From positions 12,546,001 to 12,610,000 of the forward strand of contig CATNEN010000001.1 of NCBI GenBank assembly GCA_950097015.1: a stretch of DNA of 64,000 bases, given 5' to 3'. Under the pieces are notes generated by a model. That model was not told the origin of the DNA. It did not search any database and saw only the letters and a program-made list of their open reading frames with translations. A program made the translations under genes and the position numbers. The stretch comes from Macrostomum hystrix (Eukaryota; Platyhelminthes; Macrostomidae). Each line of letters starts with the position of its first letter. Positions within the stretch are counted from its first letter, which is position 1. This document shows positions 1 to 10,148 of this stretch, in pieces.

Positions 1-1704
1 CCTACTTCATGGGACTACCGCGGATTGAACCTACTTCATGGGACTACCGCGGATTGAACCTACTTCATGGGACTACCGCGGATTGAACCTACTTCATGGG
101 ACTACCGCGGATTGAACCTACTTCATGGGACTACCGCGGATTGAACCTACTTCATGGAACTACCACGGATTGAACCTACTTCATGGGACTACCGCGGATT
201 GAACCTACTTCATGGAACTACCGCGGATTGAACCTACTTCATGGAACTACCGCGGATTGAACCTACTTCATGGAACTACCACGGATTGAACCTACTTCAT
301 GGGACTACCGCGGATTGAACCTACTTCATGGAACTACCGCGGATTGAACCTACTTCATGGGACTACCGCGGATTGAACCTACTTCATGGGACTACCGCGG
401 ATTGAACCTACTTCATGGGACTACCGCGGATTGAACCTACTTCATGGGACTACCGCGGATTGAACCTACTTCATGGGACTACCGCGGATTGAACCTACTT
501 CATGGGACTACCGCGGATTGAACCTACTTCATGGGACTACCGCGGATTGAACCTACTTCATGGGACTACCGCGGATTGAACCTACTTCATGGGACTACCG
601 TGGATTGAACCTACTTCATGGAACTACCACGGATTGAACCTACTTCATGGGACTACCGCGGATTGAACCTACTTCATGGGACTACCGCGGATTGAACCTA
701 CTTCATGGGACTACCGCGGATTGAACCTACTTCATGGGACTACCGCGGATTGAACCTACTTCATGGGACTACCGCGGATTGAACCTACTTCATGGGACTA
801 CCGCGGATTGAACCTACTTCATGGGACTACCGCGGATTGAACCTACTTCATGGGACTACCGCGGATTGAACCTACTTCATGGGACTACCGCGGATTGAAC
901 CTACTTCATGGAACTACCGCGGATTGAACCTACTTCATGGGACTACCGCGGATTGAACCTACTTCATGGGACTACCGCGGATTGAACCTACTTCATGGGA
1001 CTACCGCGGATTGAACCTACTTCATGGGACTACCGCGGATTGAACCTACTTCATGGAACTACCGCGGATTGAACCTACTTCATGGAACTACCGCGGATTG
1101 AACCTACTTCATGGGACTACCGCGGATTGAACCTACTTCATGGGACTACCGCGGATTGAACCTACTTCATGGAACTACCGCGGATTGAACCTACTTCATG
1201 GGACTACCGCGGATTGAACCTACTTCATGGGACTACCGTGGATTGAACCTACTTCATGGGACTACCGCGGATTGAACCTACTTCATGGGACTACCGCGGA
1301 TTGAACCTACTTCATGGGACTACCGCGGATTGAACCTACTTCATGGGACTACCGCGGATTGAACCTACTTCATGGAACTACCACGGATTGAACCTACTTC
1401 ATGGGACTACCGCGGATTGAACCTACTTCATGGGACTACCGCGGATTGAACCTACTTCATGGGACTACCGCGGATTGAACCTACTTCATGGGACTACCGC
1501 GGATTGAACCTACTTCATGGAACTACCGCGGATTGAACCTACTTCATGGAACTACCGCGGATTGAACCTACTTCATGGGACTACCGCGGATTGAACCTAC
1601 TTCATGGGACTACCGCGGATTGAACCTACTTCATGGAACTACCGCGGATTGAACCTACTTCATGGGACTACCGTGGATTGAACCTACTTCATGGAACTAC
1701 CGCG
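1..1704. repeat. 29-bp satellite array (about 59 copies, runs off the left edge)
   Basis: Head-to-tail 29-bp unit, each starting cctacttcatgg and containing a CCGCGG core. Two variable sites recur: ggg/gga after the atg, and ccgcgg changing to ccacgg or ccgtgg. The last two are both CpG transitions. The array stops about 80 bp beyond the 3' end of the GPCR gene. Confidence 0.98.
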
Positions 1705-1783
1705 ACTCATCCAGTTAAAAATCAATCCAAGATTTGCGGCTTCATGGCTGTCTTACACCAGTTGTTGCGAATAATTTAAGTGC

Positions 1784-3586
1784 TCATTGTCTGGCTTGAT
1801 TTCTGTTGCCCCTGCGAAAGATAAGGCGAGCCAGGGCGATGCGAAACGACTTCAGGGCGAAGCAGTAGAGCACGAAATTCAGACAGAAACCGAGCAGCTG
1901 CATGCAGTTCGTGACAGCCTCGATCTGCTTGTACAGCTGGTTGCTGTGCAGGCTGAGGTGGATCCGGCCACTGCTAGTCGGTGTTGTCGCACTGCTGGCA
2001 TTGGCCATGGTTTCGGAGGAGCGCCAGTCGGCAATCAGGGTGCACAGCTTCAGAGTCTCACTGGGGGCCACCATGGTAAGAAACAGAAGCACAATGCACA
2101 CCAGAGTGATGGTCACACGCTTGCTGCCGCTGCCGCCTCCGCCACCGCCGGCGCCGACGCCGCTGCCGCCGCCACCGACACTATTGACGATGCAGCTGCT
2201 GCTGATGCTGTGACCCAGTGTGCCACGTCTCACTAGAGTATATAATGTTAATGGCAGGAGGGCTGTAGACGATGACACATCATTTGGTGACAGTAGACCC
2301 GCAGCCAGCGAGGAGGCAACTCTGCCCATTTCGCTGACTCCTGAGCACACACGCACACAGGTTGTGTACATCTGCGCTTAATATCTCATTTTCAGGCAGA
2401 GTACACTCTCACTGTGCCTTGGAGGTTGAGCCTCAAGGGTGTAAATTGCACGACAAGCCCCCAAGCCTTCTCTCCGTGGCTGTGCCCCAAATAATGTGAC
2501 ATCGCTGCGGAATCGAGCTCAGGGACCTTGGCGCGTGAGGCAAACGCGTTAACCGCTCTGCCACCGACCCCCCCTCCTAAAGATAAGCTAGCTTGGGCGA
2601 ATTAGGTAATCTATCAAAACACGGACAGAGATTCACAAGCTACAGACCTGCCACAGCGGACATTGTCATCTCAGTGGCACTGTTGGATCTTCCAACAATG
2701 CTGGCGGTGGCAGTCACAGCTGTCAGAAGCTTCCGCTGATCCATTGAGCGCTTGATGCTGATCGTCAGGCGAACATTGCAAAAAATCAGAATTATCAGCG
2801 GCAGGAAGTTCCCGGCTGTAGCCCACAGCACTCTGCACATTCGAGTAGCAGTTTGGTAGAATTTGTATCGTTCGATGTGGACTACACAGAAACAATAATC
2901 AATATAAAACAATAGCCCACCGCTAACCCTTGGAGCGTTGCAGGCACTGACCTGTAAGCAGTATCGACCCCATAATTAGCTATGAGAATCTTCTCGGCGA
3001 AGAAGTGGCGCAAAAATTTTGTTTTGTTGAGACCAGGGCCGGCTGGCGAGGGCATCCAGCACTCGGCGGTTTGGCAGCTCCACAGCAGCGGCAGATTGAA
3101 TACGGCAGAGAAGATCAATGTGCCGACAACTCGACGTTTGGTGCGCCGCAGGCTGATCTGCCGCCGGGACCGCAGCGGGTGACAGACGGCGGCGTATCGC
3201 TCGGTTGCCAGGACGACCGTCAGCAGAGTCGACGCCATAATGAACACACTGATGACAGCGGAGCTCATCAGATGGTAGAGAAGCGCCGGTCCACGCTCTA
3301 CAGTCAAACGCGGCATGAGCGGGAACGGCAGGGCAAACAGGCAGAACAGCAGGTCGCTGATCGCCAACGCTGCGAGGCCGTAGGTGGCGCTGCAGTCGCG
3401 AGAGCCCAGCGATCTGCGCAGCAGTTTATCCCGCAGGCCGACTAGGTTGAACACGTTTCCAACAATACCGAATACGCACAGGGGCAGGACCAGGTGTTCA
3501 CTGATGGCTACCACCGGGTCTTTGTCCGATTGGTAATCTGCGCACACGGCCAGGGTTGAATCGTTGCTCTGTGATTTCAGAGACAT
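1784..3586 (-). CDS. Class A GPCR, FMRFamide/peptide-receptor-like, 3 exons
   Basis: Seven-transmembrane receptor expected in the plasma membrane. Exons as read: 3586-2952, 2881-2648, 2232-1784. TM1 has GIVGNVFNLV, TM2 has LAISDLLF, TM3 ends in ERY (DRY variant) followed by AAVCHPLRSRR. TM5 (NFLPLIILIFCNV) is in exon 2. TM6 and TM7 are in exon 3, and TM7 carries LNFVLYCF, an NPxxY variant typical of FMRFamide-type receptors. The start is the ATG at 3586, giving an extracellular tail with an NDST glycosylation site; the frame is open further upstream. The third intracellular loop holds a glycine/serine run (GGGGSGVGAGGGGGGSGS). The junction of exons 2 and 3 is in phase (GTG built across the intron). 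The junction of exons 1 and 2 is off by one base with the splice sites I chose (donor 2951, acceptor after 2882), so that intron is mis-modelled or the gene has a frameshift. The ligand cannot be told. Length is about 438 residues, normal for the family. Confidence 0.8.
2254..2575 (-). mobile_element. tRNA-derived SINE, family A, near full length
   Basis: On the minus strand the head carries a polymerase III A box (GTGGCAGAGCGGTTAACG) and a B box (GAGCTCGATTCC), followed by a body shared by at least nine other copies in the window. It lies in intron 2 of the GPCR gene, in the same orientation as the gene. Confidence 0.85.
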
Positions 3587-3649
3587 GTCCCGGATGAGCT
3601 GAATTGTTTGGCGAATGATTAGGAAAATGCAGTGGATTGCAAGCAAGGA

Positions 3650-4687
3650 TTGAGCAGCAAGTCAGTTGACAGATATTGAGCAGGTAAATATGATCGAATA
3701 ACTCTACCTGCCCCATCGTTTCAGACTTGAAGCAGCCAATCAGAGCTGTTATGAGGCTGCATTGCCGAAGAAATTTTGTCTTCCAATGGACTAGACATTC
3801 CCTTCTAGTGTTCCTGCTACTCTACTCATACCAGTTAATCTTCTAGTAGTATCTAAATAATTTGAGCAAGTTAAATAAACATGTTGGCCTGATGTAGCTC
3901 GCATGTTTACCCGCGTACAACTATCTAAAATGAAGACTTTCTTATTCGTATCTGCAGAGCCCTGTAACATCCACTTGGAAACGATCGACCAGCTGCGCGA
4001 CTTACCGCGAGGACTCTCCGCGAGTACGCCCCCAAATGAATGCGGCAGTAAGCGCGGTAACCACACATTTAAATAGATAACAATCAAGATACACACGATC
4101 GTTGCTAATTCATCGAAAGAATTACAATTTATTTTCACTTCTTGTTTGTACTACGGAGAAAAACTACAGAAAGACATTTTTCCCAGCTCCGAGTGTTATT
4201 CAAAGGTAATTTGAATTTTTTAATGTCAAACAAAATAGCCATAACATTCGAGATAACTGTCAGTAATTCACCATCAAGGTTGGAAAATGTTTCTACTCCT
4301 AAGCACAGCTTCTGAAGATTGAACAGATGTTTAACAGTCAATTTTCATCCTGGTTTCCTAGCATCAGGAAACTGATGATTGAAGGTGATGAAGGTGAACT
4401 GACAGGTAACACCTTTAAGTCTTTAAGTGGAATTTCTCATCTCAGTTGAGATGCGGCATTTTCCTATTGGCTGCGTGTTCCACCTGAATCCAGTAATAAT
4501 TTGAATTCACCTGCCTGTTGTTCTCAAACTCACTGAGCGGAGTAAAACTGACAGTTAAAACAAAAATACGAGGCTAGTTTAAAGCTGCATTTCAAACTGG
4601 TTGCAATTCTGACTATTTTAAAATTGGCGGTAAGTACCACGTGGCAATACGGCTCATGTTTATAATATTAGCAGTGAGATTGTGGGA
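3650..4687. other. Intergenic, no gene seen
   Basis: AT-rich sequence between the divergent GPCR gene and the glycine-rich cluster. It presumably includes the GPCR promoter. Short open frames here show no codon structure or recognisable motif. Confidence 0.5.
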
Positions 4688-4822
4688 GGCTGTGTACACT
4701 CTCAATGAGCCTTGGAAGTTGGTTCTCAACGCGACAAGCCTCCAAGCCTTCTCTCCGCGGCTGTGCGCCAAAGTAAATGTGGCCTTCCCGCGCAATCGGG
4801 GCTCAGGGACATTGGCGCATTT
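4688..4822 (-). mobile_element. SINE family A, 5' half only
   Basis: Matches the family body from the gtacactctca segment to the region before the A box (cctccaagccttctctccgc, gctcagggacattggcgc). It sits just upstream of the first surviving exon of the dead glycine-rich gene, where its signal-peptide exon would be expected. Confidence 0.75.
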
Positions 4823-4871
4823 AATTTTGTTAAAATGCTGTTATAGCTTCATGTCCTCACTTCAGTTTCAG

Positions 4872-5818
4872 TGGCGAACGCTGCAACTGTGTACTACCCT
4901 GACACCGAGAGCTATATCGTACTGAATGATTCTATAAGCAGCAGCCTGTTCAACGATACTTCCATCGTCTCTGATGCCGCGTGTCTGATCAACTGCTAGA
5001 TGACGGGCTCTATTGCAGTCATGAATAGGACAAGCCAAGTCTGCCAGACGGCTGTCATCAACGATGAGTCATCGGGCCCGTTGGGTCCGAATGGCAGTCA
5101 CGTGACAAAGCAGCTGCACTCACTAGTCGATGGCGCAGTGACTCTGTGGAAGTCGGAGGACTTCGAGCAACAGCTTCGCTTAAAAAATTTTCTCCGTATC
5201 TTTGCAAGTGAGTTTAGCTCCTTTCTTGTTCGAATAATTCAAGTGTGATACATCACAATGCGACCTCTCCGAATCTCCTAATCGCCAAACCAGACAGCAG
5301 CCGTGGCCGCAACGGATCATTCCAGTTCCATATTGTGCCATTCTCTGCCTGCTACCGCATCGAGGCATTCGGAGCTGCTGGGAGCTGCTGGTGTCTTTGA
5401 ACTACACGGGTTGAGGCGGCAGGGGTGCCTCAGCCTCAGGGAGCTTCTGGATCACCGCTGGGTCCCGACTGGACATTGTGGCCGGTCAAGCTGGCGTAGA
5501 ATCGGCGTGTGGATTCGGCGCCGGCGATGGCGGTGGCAGCTTCGTGTACGTCACGGGCAACGGCACGGGCAGCGCGCATCTGCTTCTGGCTGCCGGAGGC
5601 GGCGGCGGTGCGTCCTGGAACTTTGGTAGAGAGAAGTCTATTTGAGAAGCGCTGTTGGTTACTTCTCTGCCTTGTCTCTAACTACAAAGTTTGTTAAAAC
5701 CCAATGATTCTCGATGGCGTGAGTGGCTCCAGCACTGTCAACGGTCTTCACAGAGCGTGCATGACGGCGTCGCCCCGCCTGGCCCTGGAGGAGCTGACGG
5801 TCAGCCGGGTCGCACGTC
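4872..5818 (+). pseudogene. PAN/glycine-rich paralog A, decayed
   Basis: Clear relic of the family that is intact at 6954-9096 and 10149-12307. Exon 2 remains at 4872-5207 (336 nt, phase 1 both sides) with the conserved VINDESSG and LGPNGSHVT segments. A TAG interrupts the cysteine-rich part just after LINC. Exon 3 remains at 5294-5625, but it is 5 nt longer than the 327 nt of both intact paralogs, so the frame is broken after GAAG. A CGA codon has also become TGA (GGTCGAGGC to GGTTGAGGC, a CpG transition). The exon 4 acceptor has lost its AG (ttctcg before ATGGCGTGAG), and exon 4 is cut off near 5818 by a 23-bp minisatellite. No signal-peptide exon was found. It is about 90% identical to paralog B over exon 3, so it is a recent duplicate that died. 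Confidence 0.85.
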
Positions 5819-5821
5819 AGT

Positions 5822-6478
5822 AGATTTGTCCTCAAATCATCAGTACTTATGAACTCAAATCATCAGTACATGTCCTCAAATCATCAGTTGATTTGTCCTC
5901 AAATCATCATTAGTTTTTCAAATCATCAGTTGATTTTTCCTCAAATCATGAGTACATTTGTCCTCAAATCATCATTACTTTTTCAAACTAGCAGAAGATT
6001 TGTCCTCAAATCATGAGTACATTTGTCCTCAAATCATCAGTACATTTGTCCTCAAATCATCAGTACATTTGTCCTCAAATCATCAGTACATTTGTCCTCA
6101 AATCATCAGTACATTTGTCCTCAAATCATCTGTACATTTGACCTCAACTCATCAGTTCATATTACCTCAAATCATCAGTTGATTTGTCCTCAAATCATCA
6201 GTACATTTGTCCTCAAATCATCAGTACATTTTTCCTCAAATCATCAGTACATTTGTCCTCAAATCATCAGTACATTTGTCCTCAAATCATCAGTACATTT
6301 TTCCTCAAATCATCAGTACATTTTTCCTCAAATCATCAGTACATTTGTCCTCAAATCATCAGTACACTTTTCCTCAAATCATCAGTACATTTGTCCTCAA
6401 ATCATCAGTACATTTGTCCTCAAATCATCAGTACATTTGTCCTCAAATCATCAGTACATTTGTCCTCAAATCATCAGT
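5822..6478. repeat. 23-bp minisatellite, about 28 copies
   Basis: Unit around tcctcaaatcatcagtacat, degenerate at the left (5822-6000) and very regular from 6020. It truncates exon 4 of the dead paralog. The open frames inside it follow from the unit lacking stops and are not genes. Confidence 0.95.
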
Positions 6479-6828
6479 TCAACAGTAGAACTGAAGTTCG
6501 TTTGTTGCCGTGCGTTCAGTATCAACCAAGAAACTGAATCAGAGTAGCAACCGAGCCTGAAAATAGTATCTGTACATAAAAAATCTGTCGCCGATAATCC
6601 ACCAGATTCTAGATCCACATAGGCCCCCATAGCTGAAGGCAAACACGGGTGAGTCGCTAATGCAAAGCACACAGACTTTGTCGCATCTCCTTTGAATACA
6701 CATCTATCTAGCCGATCTGTGTTTTATCTAGCTTTACTTTGCTAGTCTTTTAGAGCTATTACCTTCTGCACAGTATATCTAACGCTTTTTTCTTACGAAC
6801 TTTTTGCTACTGTAAATAAAGGGTCTAA

Positions 6829-6840
6829 CTTTATATATCT
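6829..6840 (+). promoter_or_regulatory. Possible TATA box of PAN/glycine-rich gene B
   Basis: TTATATATC lies about 116 bp upstream of the ATG at 6954. The sister gene has a TATAAA at a similar distance, which is the only support. Confidence 0.35.
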
Positions 6841-6953
6841 GTCAAACAAGCTATCAATTTTATGCTTTTTTGGTATCCAAGTGGTCTGAATAAGGGGATC
6901 ACGATTGAATTAGCAAGGCAATTTATCTACAGCCGAGAAGAACTAGATAGACA

Positions 6954-9096
6954 ATGGGTTACAGTTATGTTACTGTTCTACTGCTCATCCTTACAACTGG
7001 TGAGTTGGAACTGAAAGCTACAAATTTTTACAACTCGGATAAGCATAAGGTTGACTTGATTATCGACTTAGAAAATACGATTGTCCTCTTGTGGGTCTAG
7101 CTCCAAACAAGGGTCGCCAGCAAGTAGGAATTCGATTAACGATTAACGATTAACGATAAAATAAAAAAACTATTCTAAGAGAGGACAGGAGACACACGAG
7201 AGAGAGAGATGAGAGAGTCAGGTAGCTTTAAACAGGAATCAGCTTATGAGCTTATGATTTAGGAGCTTCGTAGGCCGCACCTGGCCCAGAGTTTTCCGAC
7301 CCCTGGCGTACCGAAACGAACGTCAATAGATTAGCACAGTTTGGTTGGTTTGTGACTGTCTCTTTGGCTTTAAAAATTTCTAAAACTGGCACAACAATTC
7401 GCATTTTAAATGTTTCAGAGACAAGTACTGCAATCAACGGCTTCAAATTCACACTCGTTGAGAACAGTGTCTTGGTAATTAATGACTCAATTAGCAGCCG
7501 CGAAATCAACATGTCAGGTGTATACTCGGCCAGGCACTGCGTGGTCCATTGTGAGAATCTGGGCTGCTCCGTCTCCAAATTAAATCAGACCAGCGGCGTC
7601 TGTCAGATGGTCTCCATCAACGATGAGTCATCAGGCCGGCCTGGACCCAATGGCAGTCACGTGACAAGACTGCTGAGCCCTCCGATCGTTGACGCTGTGA
7701 GGTTGTGGAAGCTGGAAAACTTTGAGCAGCAGCTTCTAGCGAGAGTTTTCCAGCGAGTTTTTACAAGTGAGCTCACTCAACCCCGATTATTTAAAAATGT
7801 ATTTCGCAGCGGCGCGCGTGGTTTGTCGAATCGTTTTGCAGCCGCAGCCGGCGAGGAGACAATTCTGTCCCTTTCGCTGACTCCATTGCACACACACCCG
7901 AACACAACTATGTACACGGATATTGGCACACACTCAAGCAGGCGTGTACAACTGCCCAGATCTTCTCTTCGTCAGGCAGTGTACAGTTACACTCTCTCAA
8001 TGACGTAAACGGCACGACAAGTCCCCCTAGACTTCGCCCCTGCGTCCCCAAAAAATGAGGCCTCGCAACGGAATGCTCAGGGAACTTGTGGTCGAAAAGT
8101 TTCAGCTCTGCTATGATCGCTACAAGTTGAAAATAAAATGATTGTCACCTATGTTGTAATCCAACCAAACCAGACAGCAGCCGTGGCCGCAACGGATCAG
8201 TCCAGTTCCATATTGTGCCATTCTCTGCCTGCTACCGTATCGAGGCATTCGGAGCTGCTGGGGGCAGCGTGTCTTTGAACTACACGGGTCGAGGCGGCAG
8301 GGGTGCCTCAGCCTCAGGGAGCTTCTGGATCACCGCTGGCACCCGACTGGACATTGTTGTCGGTCAAGCTGGCGTAGACTCGACATGCGGATTCGGCGCC
8401 GGCGGTGGCGGTGGCAGCTTCGTTTACGTCAGCAACGGCACGGGCAGCGCGCATCTGCTTCTGGCTGCCGGAGGCGGTGGCGGTGCGTCCTGGAACTTCG
8501 GTAGGGTGGCATCAAGTGAAAAATGCTCGTATTAGTCTCCTTCAGAGATGCAGCGTCTATTTTGTTCACTTTCTAGTCATTTTAACCACAAAACCTCAGA
8601 TGGCGTGAACGGCTTCAGCAGCACCAACGGCACAGACAGTTATCCTGGTGACGGACATTCTGGCCGAGGCGGAGCTGACGGTCAGCCCGGTCGCATGGCG
8701 CCAAGTCGGTACCCAGCCAGCAGCAATTCTTGCGGCGGTCCCGGGGCCGGCTGGTACGACTCGGCCAAACCGAGCCTTGACTTCTTCCCGGCTCCCGGAG
8801 GTCCCGGACTGAGCCGCATCGATGGCTGGCTGGGCGGAGCTCGCAACGCCTCCTGCAAGAATGGGGACGGCGGCTTCGGTGGAGGCGGCGCTGGCGGCGG
8901 CTGCTGCTTCCGGCTTTTGTTTGTGTCAGGCGGCGGAGGCGGCGGCTTCAGCGGCGGAGGCACCGGATCTCGACTGGCCCAGTCTGGAGGTGGTGGCGGC
9001 TCCTTCTGCAGCGGCTTCAGCTGCGTCAAGGTCACCGGAGCCAACTCGGAGGCTCAGGGTCGCGTGCTGCTGAGCATGTCTGGCGCCTGCGAGTGA
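6954..9096 (+). CDS. Secreted PAN/apple-like plus glycine-rich protein, paralog B
   Basis: Four exons: 6954-6999, 7419-7766, 8174-8500, 8600-9096, giving 405 residues. All three introns are phase 1 with GT-AG ends. Exon 1 encodes only a signal peptide (MGYSYVTVLLLILTT). Exon 2 encodes a PAN/apple-like module with the pattern C-VVH-C-ENLG-C then C about ten residues on, N-glycosylation sites (NDS, NQT, NGS) and a family signature INDESSGRPGPNGSHVT. Exons 3 and 4 encode a glycine-rich module of the type found outside ALK/LTK kinases: GRGGRGASASGSF, LDIVVGQAG, LLLAAGGGGGAS, CGGPGAGW, GGGGGGFSGGG, GRVLLSMS. There is no membrane segment after the signal and no kinase, so the product is probably secreted. 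Intron 1 holds a hAT end fragment and intron 2 a SINE. The function is unknown; a structural matrix, adhesive or ligand-binding role is inference. Confidence 0.87.
7134..7305. mobile_element. Degraded right end of a hAT element
   Basis: The end at 7253-7305 (ggagcttcg...ggccgcacctggccc...ccgacccctg) matches the right end of the complete hAT element at 13573-14759. The preceding gagacacacgagagagagat resembles that element's internal 16-bp unit. A short (gattaac)n run starts at 7134. The left end is not seen. It lies in intron 1 of gene B. Confidence 0.6.
7845..8095 (-). mobile_element. SINE family A, diverged copy
   Basis: Recognisable through gccggcgaggagacaattctg, ctgactccattgcacacaca, gtgtacaactgcccagatct and ggcacgacaagtccccc. 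It is in intron 2 of gene B. The A-box end is degraded. Confidence 0.7.
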
Positions 9097-9179
9097 AGCG
9101 GAGTTTCATGGCCTGGCGTAAACTAAACTCAACACTTTCTCTGAAAGAGGCAAACTTTTTGAGACTAGCCTGTTTTACT

Positions 9180-9436
9180 TAATAATAATAATAATAATAT
9201 TGTGCGTCGCCTCTGAAGGCTGCGTACAACTGCTCAGTCCATGGACTCGGGTGGACGCCACATCCGACCTCAATTACCCCAGGTAATGTTGGTACCCATT
9301 TAACAGCTGGTTGAAATGCAGCAATGCATTGTTTAGCGTCTTGCTAAAGGATACAAATGGTTCCAGTGGAGTCAGGAATCGAACCCCCGACCTTCAATTC
9401 ATGTGTCCGACGCTCTAACTACTAGGCTACAACCTT
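9180..9436 (-). mobile_element. tRNA-derived SINE with V-type core (family B)
   Basis: On the minus strand: A box GTAGCCTAGTAGTTAGAG, B box GGGGGTTCGATTCC, then a core with TTTAGCAAGACGCTAAACAA, GCATTGCTGCATTTCAACC and TTAAATGGGTACC, and a 3' (ATT)n tail (plus 9181-9199). The core matches the conserved central region of V-SINE-type elements as I know them. It lies downstream of gene B. Confidence 0.8.
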
Positions 9437-10036
9437 TATTTTTAAAACAGCCATTTGCTTTCCTTTCACTTGGGCGAGTGTCGTTACCTGACAAAACAAA
9501 GACGCTCATAATAGGGACTGTTGGCTTTTCGTACAGCAGCGAATCAAAGTCGTCTAGGTAGGTAGGGAAAACGATAGGTAGATAATTTGATGATTCATTA
9601 TCCAGAGACATATTCGAGTCCAGCTCTCAGCCGTGAGAAGAGAATCGATAAAGCTGATGGGATTCAGGTAACTTGATTGTCACACAATCGAAAAAAACAC
9701 TGTCGAAAGTATCTGTGTATGTACGCCAAAACCCATTAGATGTTGACTGATTCCGCATGTTTGGCTCCGCGGGCCGCGGTCTCATTTTAGCAGAGTTCTT
9801 ATTGACTCAAGCCAGAAAAGCAGACGTGGCATCCGATTGCTTGAGAGCTAATGGGAAAGTCACGTAACAGTTTGCCTTTGGTTTGAGCCCGGCCTGTTTT
9901 CCTGTTTGTATGCTGAAAAATCTTGATTAGATTCCTCGTAAATCAGTTGGTATAAAAAATCGCGTGTTAACTCGCGAAATGGAAAGCAAATACGTTGGCC
10001 CACATTTGTTAAACCTGTTAAACATGCGCAGTCGAT
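9437..10036. other. Intergenic between paralogs B and C
   Basis: AT-rich spacer. Apart from the SINE to its left and the TATA candidate to its right, nothing is recognisable. Confidence 0.5.
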
Positions 10037-10041
10037 GAAGC

Positions 10042-10047
10042 TATAAA
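10042..10047 (+). promoter_or_regulatory. Possible TATA box of PAN/glycine-rich gene C
   Basis: TATAAA in agctataaaactag, about 105 bp upstream of the ATG at 10149. The distance is similar to that in gene B. Confidence 0.45.
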
Positions 10048-10148
10048 ACTAGTCAAATAAGTAACGTTGTGAAAAAGAGTGTGTCCTTTGTTTAAGGCAA
10101 GGGAATTTTTTTGCTAAGCAGCAAAACTCAAATTGAACTCAACGCAAA

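Noticed and set aside
1-1704. Regular direct repeats resembling a CRISPR array
   Set aside because: Units are strictly head to tail with no unique spacers, and the window is animal DNA.
8682-9044. Proline-rich minus-strand frame
   Set aside because: It is antisense to glycine-rich exon 4 of gene B, which has consistent splice phases and homologs on the plus strand.
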